The notes under the pieces: generated by a model | Told to the model about the DNA's origin: nothing | Database searches by the model: none | The model's input: only the letters and a program-made list of their open reading frames with translations | From: Onchidella celtica | Lineage: Eukaryota > Mollusca > Gastropoda > Systellommatophora > Onchidiidae | DNA length: 64,000 bases | Direction: 5' to 3' | Assembly (NCBI GenBank): GCA_963931925.1 | Contig: OZ007573.1 | Location: 42,100,722-42,164,721 of the forward strand | Shown here: positions 12,901-24,900 of the stretch, piece after piece | How positions within the stretch are numbered: the stretch's first letter is position 1 | Layout of the letters: each line of letters begins with the position of its first letter | Program-made: the position numbers and the translations under genes

Positions 12901-15900
12901 CAGGAATTTGGAAATAAGAAATGGGAGAGAATGAGAGAAAGAGGGGATGAGTGCATGGGTGGGAGATAGAGAGACAGACAGACAGAGTAAAGACAAAAAT
13001 ATGAAAAGAAGATCTGTTGAGGAAAAAAAAAAGAAAAGAAATGGTGGTCTCCTGGCGATTAGTCCTTTAGCCGGATGTTTTTATAGCAAACTCATGGGTT
13101 GGTGATTAACACCCAGAAATAGACCCTTTTTAGAATAGAATTTTTCCCTCCAGGTTTGTTTCCTGGAGATAGGTCTGGATTTGGCGACTGTGCCAAGAAA
13201 TGAATTAAGGGTTTATGAACAGCAAAAGAAATATAGAATGTTTTTCAGTCATTAAAGTATTCCCCTGTCTCCAACTCTGTAGAAAAATGGATCAGATGAT
13301 GGTGTCTATGAGATTTACTCTGGCCAAAAAGGGGTGGAAAACTTTGCAAAGATTGTTACCTGGAATCACCAAGGGTAAGTCATGAAGATGTTTTACGTGT
13401 TCTCCGGTCATTGTATTTTTTGTACAATATGTGTCTTTGTATTTGTATACTTCTTTGATCCATTTGGGATATTTGTCTTAGTGTCACTGCAGGCCAGTTA
13501 CAAATGGAGCAAACACATCATCGCCACGGTACAGAGCTGGTTGCCTGGTGGGGTGGGGGGGGGGGCAGATATTAGTTTTTAATTTTGCCTGTGCAGCCGG
13601 CTTTGTTTGGCCTGTTCTTCCTTGTCTTCCAACTGCCAAGGCACCTTTAACGTGGGCGGTGTGCACAAGGGCCCTCTGAGTTTTTCGTCCTTATCCAAGA
13701 AGACGAGGTGCTTGATCCTACCTACGGTGACTACCATAGGATCAGGGACAGGAAAATATGAAAAAAATCCCAAAATTCCAACATGCTTGTGCTGGCCAGA
13801 ATTTGAACTGGGTACCCGGGGCATGAGAAGTGAACACCTTGCCTCTAGACAAATGTGTGGTGTCCCTCCCCCAGATTGTTAATATTTCGCCCTTGTAATG
13901 AATAGCAAATTGAAAGAATGGCTCCTGAAAACAAAGGGACCCTGCCCACCTGTGCACACTTCAAAATACAGGTTATAGATGTTGGAATGCAAAGACAATA
14001 ATTAATAAGAAAAATGCCTGGAAAAGCTACATGGCAGGATTTAGTGAAGACAGAGAATGATACTCACAGAACCCACTAGTCATGGTGTCCTGTATATTGC
14101 CTAAATATTCTAACTGTATTCTCCTATATAGCTTGTTTTGCCTGTTACCATATTTCACTTCTTCCTTGCTAAATATCAGATTGATTTTTTGTAGTTTTGT
14201 GTAGTATTGATAAGAACTCTGGAATTGGAAGTAAATTGTTACCTGTGAAATTTTTTTTAAAGGTACTCATTTTCTGTCAATGCAGCATTTACCAATTTAC
14301 CATGCTTTTAAATTTAAGCCCCCCCCAAAATATTTTTTTTTTGTAGGTTATTTTCTTTGTTTGTTAGTTTTGATTTTCTCCACAGCTTCCAGATTCGAAA
14401 GATAGGAATTGCCTTGCTGTCTATCTGTCAGTCTTGATGAAATTTCCATTTGCATGTAGATAATAATATACAAGTGGTTTGTTTTGTATAAATTTGAACA
14501 TGTATCTTTTCAATTCCTTTGTCAGCAATCTGGCCTACTGGACAAGTGATATAGCAAATATGATCAATGGAAGTGGTAAGGCACTGGAATACTCATTGTT
14601 GTTTATAGTCTAGTTTGGGGTTTGAGAGTATACTTCCCAGCACGGGATCCATTTTGGCAAATGACATGTTTATGTATGTTAAAACTGTTTGTCCATGATT
14701 AAAGTACTTGACTGTTTACATGTGATAAAAGTTTTGTGGTACCAGGATGGGACTTAAGACTTAAGATCAGTGCATTTTTTATACTTTCTTGCAAACTGTA
14801 CAGTATTCAGAATGAAAATTAATAGGTTCTTGAAAATATCGGGGATGGGAATTCTTAAGAAATTTCCTGATTTCCAGATTTTTAAAATCTTTTTTCCCTG
14901 GTAAACACTCTTTTGTTTGTTGTCCTATATGAATTGGCCCTAGTCTGTATATGTGTGTATTGTGGTTGGCAGTGACGCGTTACGTCAAAAGTACTGGAAA
15001 TTTTTCCGTCAGCAATTTCCATCCCTGATTTATACATTATTACCAGTAGAAAATGACATGAAAAGCTCTTTTCAACTGCTGTTTTATCATTTTACAGATG
15101 GCACCCTCTATCCCCCATTTGTGGACACCAAAGAGAAAAAATATCTTTTCTCGTCCGACTTGTGCAGGTAAAGGTTATTTCAGTTGTATTTACATTTTGC
15201 TTTGTTTACTTAGTTGTTGTAATGGTAAAAGTCACTAAGAAGAGCAAAAGTCTTTGGTGACAGATTCTGGATCATTCTGCATCAGAGATTCATAATGTCC
15301 ATGATTGTGGGTGAAAGTTGGCCAGAAAAATTCATAATGGCCAGAATTTCAACCACAATCCTCCTGTCCTGCTGGTAATTTGTTCAAAAGAATTCTAGTG
15401 CATCATCCTCTCAGAATGACGAGGTTCTGTCTCCACTTTTTGGCTGAACTGAGTTATGCACTACACACTTCCATTGTGTATCAAAGTGTCAAGAGGATTG
15501 GGTGTTTAATTTGTAAGTATTACTGAAAAAGAAAAAAGTCATGTCATCAAAAGCTATGAGCACATGAAACTTCAGTCATCAATTTCTTACAAGTTGATGG
15601 AAGGGAGTTGGAACCTTGTCATTCTAAGGGGATGATGTTTATGTTGGGTGAAGTGTCGGCAAGATTTTATTTTCCATGGACAACTACAACTACTTTCAGG
15701 AAAAGTAATTTGATTTTCATTTTCACCCACATCTGTGATGCAGAAGCGGGCCAGGAATGCTGGTTTACTGGAGATCTGAAAGAAAAGCTTTACTTTGTGT
15801 AAACTGTGAAGCAAATTGCTGGCCCATCACAAATTGATGAAGTACTATACAAATCACAGAAAATCTATGGGGCTGCAGCAAGGCATGAAGCAAAGACAAA

Positions 15901-18900
15901 ATGTGGCAAAAAAGAAAAAAAATTGTATGCAGCATGCAAAGCTTCGCGTAAGAAATAATACAGAAATGGTACAATAAAATGCAAAAGAAAAGGGAAGACA
16001 CATCAAGTCCTACGTGCTACGCTCCGAAAATTCAAATCTGGACTGGCAGCTAAGTACTCGTATTAGTTTTACATTCTACAGTTTTTTTTTTAGTGTTCGG
16101 TTGTTTTGTTGGTTCAGTTCAGTCGGTTGTTTTGTTGGTTCAGCATTTTTTTTCCCCTTGATAAAGGCAAAGATACCGAAAGCATGGTGTGCCTTCCTTT
16201 TTCCTTTATTGTATTGTTTCTGTATTATTTCTTACGCAAGGCTTTGCTTCATACAATTTTTTCTCTTTGCCACATATTGTCTTGGCTCACCACAAGTGTG
16301 GCATGCGTGGTTATATTATAGCAGAGGAAAAAAACTGCTTTACTTAAAATGCATTCCATATTGTATTCCTATTGTTTTCCAAATTGATCAGTAGAAAAAC
16401 TAAAATTCCTTCAAGAATATTTGGCAAAAAAGAGTTGCCATCTGCAGTTGTGCAAATACATGTACATGCAGATCTATGTGGTTTCTTGACAGGACCAGGG
16501 AAATAATACAGTCATGTGAGGAGAACTGTTCCCTACATGTTTGTCTCCTCACTAATTTCAGTTGTCTTTTCACCAACACATAGAATGATATAGGGCTATT
16601 CATGAAGTTTGTTTGCCTAGGGGAGGGCAGGGGGTTCTAATCTATGGACTGCTGTACGCATTTCAGTTACAGTGAGAAATCAAAAACTTTGGTTTTATTT
16701 ACTTCTTTTTTTTTTTTAGCAGTTTAACATTTTCACATCGTGGGGACCACGGCTCTTGCATGTCCACTGTTCTTTCTTTATAATGACTATTACCTGTGTG
16801 AGCTCTAGTTTGGGGTGTTTCTGAAAGTCATATAAGATAAAGCGAAAGAATGATGTTATGTGTCATTTAAAAGCTATTTAGAGAAGTATAATGGCAACCA
16901 TATGTTTATAAACACAAAAAGCAAAAACGGTGTGTGCTGTGGAACTATGTGATATTCCAGGGGGTGCGGGGTGCCACGAACGGATGTGGGAGTGGCTGCA
17001 CTTTTCGGGTGACTGGTGTATTGATCGGTCGTGAAACAGCCGGCACCCTTGGTGATTTGAAAAGGTTATGTTGTTGCATTACAAAAAAAACATATCTAAT
17101 AAAGCAGTCGAGTAGACCTTGCGAAATGCCAGTTAAAGTTTTCAAATGACAAGGCCTTATCATTGTATGCTCATGTAGGTATGGGAGCAAGTGTTTGAAG
17201 CATGCAATTGGTGGGGGGGGGGGGAGGGGGCAGGCAGTAAAGGGATAAAAAATTGCTAAATATCAAGCGTACGTCATTTATGGATAGCCCATATGGAAAA
17301 GACATTGCTTTTTAAAGCTCGTCTTCTAGTCGTTTGAAATTCTGTGTTTCCTTCATATTTGTGACAGATCCCTGGGTATTTCCTACACAAATAAAGTGAC
17401 AGTCAGAGGGATAGACCTGGACAAGTTTGAAGCCCCGCCAGACACATTCGCCAATCATACTATCAATCCTTACAACGAGGGATTCTGTTATCCTGAAGGC
17501 AACTGCCTCCCTTCTGGTTTGCTGAATGTCGCCTCATGTAGAGATGGTAACACAACTTTGCTAACTTTTTAAGCTTTTGTGAAAGGAAGTGCTTTGATGG
17601 GGACTGTTGTCCTTATGAGTTTATGTTATGTTAGGGACAGTTGTCCCAAAAGGTCAGGGTTAGCATTAGGGCTAGGGTCAGGATTAGGATCAGGGTAGTG
17701 TGTCGAGATGCATGAAAAAACCAGGATATGATGGATGCATATGCTTCAGTTGGGACGACTGGCTCTAAGCAAGCACCCCCTCGCTGAAAATATAGGGACC
17801 ATCTGTCTGTGATGAAGCACTTATCAAAAACAAAGAAAAGTAAGGATACCTTTCTGTGAAGAAAAACACACATTCGTCGCTATGGTGCAAGAATCCTGTA
17901 ACTAACATTTTTGGCCAAAATCACTTTTTTCATTCTTTGGGTCTGAAAATCAATAGTGCACCTTGTGTCAAAAGCTCAAAGCTCAATTCTTATAAATAAT
18001 GATATTGCAATAATCAAGTTCATTGTCTTTACAATGTTATAAAAGCCAAAGAAAACCAGTTTTTTGGCTCTCCTGTAAAATTTTCGAAATGTCAGTTACA
18101 GGAGTCTTGCAGCATAGCGATGATATGCACTCAACAAACACAAAGAGAGAGAGAGAGAGAGAGTTGGGACAACTGTCTCTAATGAAACACTTATATGCAC
18201 ACCCCCCCCCCACAAGAGAATAATTCAGCTTCACCAGTTTCCCATTCTTGTCTCTCTTTCTCCTCTTGTCCCCTCTTCCCACTTCCTTATATACAATTTG
18301 TACTCATGAATACAAGAATGATCTAATTCCACTTTGAGGGGGTCTGCGGCTCAAAATATTGATACTGGGATGATTTTTTGACTTTTAATTTGACTGTTAT
18401 TTTCGGCACTTACAATCATTTCTCTATAGGTTTGTTGTCAGTTTAGCCCTCAAAACTGCAATTAAAGTACCTAAAAATGCATTTCTAAAACATGTATGTC
18501 ACAGTGTAAAGCAGGGTTTACCGGTATTTTCTTCATTTCTTCATTTTAAAAATGTTCAGCCCTCAGAGGGCTATAACTATTGCCATGGTTACCAGCGGGT
18601 CAACACCAGTATTTTTCATACATATCAATTTAGTGTGACCTATACTATACTTAGGCAGGGCTGGTTTTTAGATGTCAGCGATATCCTTGAATTTAGACTT
18701 TTGAGCAGCAGACCACATTAATTGGTTTTGAGAAAATTTTGTTCAAAAACACTTTTCTTATTCATTTTTTTTTTTGCTGTTTAAATAATAGGTTTAGAGG
18801 AAGTGACAAGACTTGAGACACAATGTCATGTTTATTGTAAATTGTCACTGGGGAGTTTGTGTGTTATTCCACTTGTCTGTTATTCCATTTGTGTGTTGTT

Positions 18901-21900
18901 CCATTTGTGCGTTATTCCATTTGTGCGTTATTCCATTTGTCTGTTATTCCACTTGTCTGTTATTCCATTTGTGTGTTATTCCATTAGTGTGTTATTCCAC
19001 TTGTCTGTTATTCCATTTGTGTGTCGTTCCATTTATGTGTCGTTCCATTTATGTGTTATTCCATTTGTGTGTTATTCCATTAGTCTGTTATTCCGCTGAA
19101 AGATTGGAAGATTCTGTACCTGGTCATAATGTTATCTCAGTTTACAACAAAATTAGAGTTAGATCATTCAGATAACCTTCAATGCACTAAGCTTATGGAG
19201 GATAACTTTAGATATCTGAAAATATGAGTGTATTTTGACTGGTACATTTGTTTAACGAAAATCACCCGACAGGTGCCCCAATTGTGATGTCCATGCCTCA
19301 CTTCCTGGGTTGTGATCCAGCCACGATCAATTCTGTGACAGGATTGGATCCAAATGCTAAGGAACACACCAGCTACATTGACATAGAACCAGTGAGTTTT
19401 CTGAATGTATTTTTTTATGTTACTGAATATTTTAGCTTTATTAAGGGGACATGATGGTCTAGAGGCAAGGTGCTCGCCTCTCATGTCAAGGGTCCCAGGT
19501 TCAAAACCCGGGCTGTGCAGGCATGTTGGAAATTGGGATTTTTCTCATATTTTCGTGTCCCTGATCCTATTGGGGGGTAGGATCGAGTACCTAGTCTTCT
19601 CGGATAAGGACGAAAAAATTCGGAGGGCCTGTGTGCACGTTGCGAACGTTTAAGATACCTTGGCAGTTGAAAATCGTAAAGAGCAGGCCGAACAGGTCGC
19701 TGCCTGGGCAAAATTGAAATTAAAATTAATAGATTAAAATTTATCCCTATCACCAACAAAAATTTATAATTCATTATTAAATAAATATTATATAATATAT
19801 ATTCAAATAATATTATAGTACTTTAGAATACAAGTTGTGAGTTGTGAACTGTTGTGAGTTGTGAACTGCGTTACAATTTGCTCTGAGATAGAGTGAGAGA
19901 AAGAGGGTGAGAGAAAGAAAGAGAGAGTGAGAGAGATGCAAATGGAGAGAACAAGACTTTCTTTAAAGCGCCTAGAGCAAACTCGTTTGGATTAGGCGCT
20001 ATATAAATGATCTTCATTATTATTATTATTATTATTATTTTCATAGTCTACAAAGTTGAAATACCATGGGTTTTGCAGTTAATTTGTGCTCTCTGTCTGT
20101 CTGTCTCTGTATGTGGGTGTGTGTAGGAGAGAGGGAGGCTGGGGGGGGGGGGAGGGAGGGGTAGCTTTTGTAATAAATATTCTTAGCCCTTCTTTCATAT
20201 TAGTTACAGAATCTTTGATTAGTAGGCTAAAACTGTTTTGCATTAGCAGTCCATTATAGATCAGACAATGCACTCCTTGAAATGAAACCTGTGTTTAAAG
20301 ATGATGTAAAGTAGCATTTTTTGTTTGTTTTTGACTCTGAATTTAGAAGTTAAGTGCATTTATGAATTGTTTAATGGCTTTCTGTAAATGAGAAAAAAAA
20401 AATTGATTTTGTTGTCCAGATGACAGGTGTGGCTATGAACGTGGGCAAAAGACTACAAATTAATGCCTACATACACAAGATTGAAGATTACGAGTGAGTA
20501 AACTGTTTCTCATTATTGTGTATGTTGGATAATTGTTTGTATTTTTTCTCATTCTTCAGTTAAATCAAGGGGCTGGGAATTCTACGGAAATTTCCAGATT
20601 TCAGGATTTTTTTGTTCCTTAGCTGGACATTTTTTAATGTGCCAGTTGAAGAGCCTTTTGCAAAACTGGGTAAGTCAAATTTTACATGGGTTATGGCCCC
20701 TTTCAGACAGTCATTCAAAATTAGTGTAAGATGGGGTGAAAGTATTTGGTTAACTCTTTCAATACGGAAAGAACATTGTTGTTAAGTCTTTACTGCCCTA
20801 ACAATTATAGATTTTGGATATCCATCATTAGCTTCTAAATATAGGTCAGTATCCTGATTTCGATTCATGATATTCACTATTTAAAGCAGTTCAAGTAAGT
20901 GGATCTTCATAACTGGATTTAAGAAAATTTAGCTCTCACAACGTCAGTAATCAAAGGGTTAAAACTTGCTATGAACACTCACACCGTGTCTTACACTAAT
21001 TTTGAATGACTATCTGTAAGAGGTCATAACTCATGCAAACTGCGACTTACCCAGTTTTGGAAAACTGCGTTTCAGCTGCTTATGGCCACTGTTGGGAGAA
21101 CGTAGTGTAATTACAGAGTCGAATAGAGAAAATACTAGTTGCGTTCACTAGTCTGCTATAGTTCACTTCACTTCACTTCCGCCTGTGATCCCTCCTGGGA
21201 CATAGGCCACCAACAAGAGCTCTCCAGGCGTCCTGGGCCAGTGGTTCCAGCTGTCCCCAGGTGTGACCCATAGAAATGACGGTGGTCAGCCAGGTAGCTT
21301 CCAGACGAATCTGGCTTTCACCACCTGGCATCATAATTGCTCCAGCTGGAGCCCCATCCTCGCCCAGGGCCGAAGTGTCTGTTGATACTCCTGTTGTTGT
21401 TTCTGTAGCATGGGAATTTTTCACGGGCAGGGGCTGCTAACCCCCAGCCCAACCCTCCTCCTTTCTCATCTGGGCATGGCACCGGCCATAGTGGAGTTCT
21501 GCTATAGTTCGCCATGTAAAAAGCAACGGTCCGCGAACCATAGCCATTATTTTTTATCACATTTTTCTGTTTTCTTCTCCTCTTCTCTTTTCTTCTAATT
21601 CTAATTCATAGTCACTTAAAAGGGAAAGTATTGCTGTTATTAGTAAACACCATTGTGTTTGTGTGCTAGTGTGTTCTTGTGGAAACAGACATTGAGGGCA
21701 GGGCTGTAGTAACATCATTGTGGGCCCCTGGGCAAAGCAATAGGTTGCGACCTCCCCCCTGTGCAATTTCTTAGAAATTTGTATGCGTGAGACCCCCAAA
21801 ATTCTTGGGACCCTGGGGCAGCTGCTCAGTGTGCCATAAGTTAAAATGGTTCTGATTGAGGATCATCTGGCTTAAGTCTAGTAAACTGTACAGATGGAAC

Positions 21901-24900
21901 AAAAACTATTAGATTTGAAAGGCGTAAACTGAGATACAAAATTTTAGAAAGGTTAGCAAAAGTTTGGGAAATGTTTCTGTCGGCTGTTCCCATCCCTGTT
22001 TAACTATGGTATAAAATGGTATCAAAATGTGATGAAATGAAATACTTCCATCTCATGAGTGTAAGTTGAAAAATTTTATTTTTGGTGGCTTTGACTGTCA
22101 GAGGAAGAGATAAGAGTGGAATGGGAGGATGACAGGACAGTCTTTGGGGGCATCAGTTGAGATACAAGCATTAAAAAACAACAAATATCTGTATAACATT
22201 AATCATGGTGCCTTAATTTAAAGATATCGTCACAGCTCTGTGCTAATGGCATGAGTCATTTTTACTTTTTTGAGACATTGAGAAAAAACTGTTTCTTTTC
22301 CTGTAATTTGGTGCCTTGTGCCATCATGATTCTATAGGATTATTACATTTTCCTATTGGCGCATTTCTTGTTCCATAATATAAATATCATCTGATAGCCC
22401 TCATGCCCAGGAATGCAGTGAACCATCAGTTGCCCTTTGGCATAAGTCTGAAAAATGCCATTGTTGTAGAGCAGTAATAATATGCTGAAACTTTCTTTAT
22501 TGAAGTTGTCATTTTATACACGTCAAGATTTTCAATTTGAACTAAACAGAATGAATGTAGCACTCAAAGAGATCAATGGTGCCGTTCTATTTTTCTGGGG
22601 GTGGTTGATGGATGCTTCTGGTAGGGTCTCCTGTCTTTCTGCTATATTCTGTTCATGGTCTTGCTTCTTGGTTCCCAACCTTTTCTATACCCTGCACCCG
22701 TAGGAAGCTTCTCATATATTTTTGCGCCCCCTACAAAAGTAATATCTGGTTTGAAGATGACATGTACACCGTAAGTTTAAAATTTCCAAATCAGAGAATT
22801 CGCACCCCCTGAAATATCGTCTCGCAGCCCCGGTTGGGAACCCCTGGCCTAGCACAATATGACCATTATCAAGTTTTGTGTTAAGAGTGAATGGACAAGT
22901 ACAAAATTTGTAATACACAGGCTGCAAAACGAGTGAAATTAGACATTATAAGATAAAAACTTTGAGTTTTTTCATGTTTATACTTTCTTGTCCTGCTTCT
23001 TATAGGGATACATACAACTTCAAAGAGCTCTTCATGCCTGTCATGTGGCTTAACGAGGTAAGTGTAATATTGACCTGTAAGGGGATTGGGGTGGGGGTGT
23101 CCAAATGTGACTCAGGGCAATATTTTTTTTACAGTTATGGTATATTGAAAGATCATTTTTTTTCTCCTACCATTCAACCATTTGTATATCATAAAACGTC
23201 ATTACTGGCATCTTTTTCTAATACATTCTGTGAAATAAATGACAAGGTGAAAAAGAATCTCCAGATCAGCAGTTTTATGTCTGTCATTGTTATTAAAACT
23301 CAAGGACATGACTTTGTACATGGAAGGATTGGGGGGAGTAGGTTTTGTATTTCTTCGACCTGCTAATCAAATTTCTCATCTTGTCTCTGCGCAGAGTGCA
23401 AAGATCTCTGGGAAGGATGCGGACAAGTTCAAGAGTGAAGTCTTGAGCAAGATAGATCTGACCCGAGCTGTCCAGTATGGTCTGATTGCTCTCGGGGGCT
23501 TCATCATCGTTTGTATTGCCATTGTTTTGATCAAGACCAGAATATGCAACAAGGTAAACAGTGGAAATATGACCTTAATCTACTCAGGGTTCACAAAAGC
23601 CGTTGGTCACGGTACCAAGCAAGGGCAAATAACTCCACATGAAATCACTTTTAAAAAATCAGACATTCAGTAGACAACGGTTAAACCGAAATCATGGGGA
23701 CTGCTGGTTTGTTTTTGGTTTAGGTTTAGAAAGAGTTTTGGTTTAGCGATAGGCGGCTTTAAAAACGCCAGTTTTAAGGAAGGTAGCCCAAATCACTATC
23801 ATATCAAATAGGACAAATGTAAGTACATTAGCAAAAGAAACACAACGTGTCTTACTGATCTCGTTACCTTTACCATACACGATGTAATGAACTACTGTAT
23901 TGTCTCTCTCATGTCATATATTTTACATGAAGGTCACCCATGATGTGCATAACGTCTTGTCTGCTGCCATTTGATTTCGGACCAGCGAGGTTATAGACCT
24001 CCCTCTCCCCCTTTTGTGCTGCCGCTCCCATGTAGGCCCATACTACAGCCAGGGCAGAACGAAGCATGCTCTGCTTGATTTTTTGTTTTGTTTTTTGTCT
24101 GGGAGGGAGGGGAGGGTATAGTGAGTAAACTCAGCACATGGCAAATCACAGTGGACTGGCCACTGGATCCAGCAATTTTCTTTTCGGTTTAACAGTAGGG
24201 CTATTTTGGTTTAGTGCTAATCTCTTAAGAAAGTTAAAGAAGAAAAAAATAGGGGACTGCTGTGTTCCATTGATTTATCGCTGCTTTTATTTTAGCCATT
24301 TTCGGTTGAACCTTGTCCCACTGTAATACACTTCTAAAAATTCAGTACCACTACTGCAATATCCAGTCACTTGCTTATTAGCCTCAGGACTGCCAATACC
24401 AAATCCAGCATCTGAGAGCTTGCAGCAAGCTGTGTATGCTCTGACATCGCTTAGCAACAACAAACATTATGGAAATGGCCACGAATGTAAATAAAAATTC
24501 ATAAAAAACGGGAATTTTCTGCATTTGTTCACAAATTATTATGCCTTTGTTTTGCAAGGCAGGTAGATGTGAAACTGGCAGGAAACAAACCATTTCCGCC
24601 AGATTTGGCGATGCTAGGCAATGTCGGAGACAAAATGTGACAAAATGAAGAAGTTGTATGTAGTAATGCCTCGCACTGATACAATAAAACACAAAGGAAA
24701 GGTCTCGGTATGTTTATCTTTATCAAGGGGGAAAAAATGTAACAGGGTGGGAAATTGAACCAATAGAACAATTGAACAAAGAAAAAAATTGTAGAATGTA
24801 AAACCATTACAAGTACATGTACTTAACTGGGAGTCCAGAACATTGGCAGCCGGTTACAATGTTAACCCTAGTCCTGCGGGAGGCCACTATATTGGCCTCC

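Noticed and set aside
18850-19100. CRISPR-like array
   Set aside because: Units abut without unique spacers and the sequence is eukaryotic; it is a minisatellite.
18803-19175. Overlapping open frames of repeated Leu-Phe-His units
   Set aside because: They are three frames of the 16-bp minisatellite; the unit is not a multiple of three.
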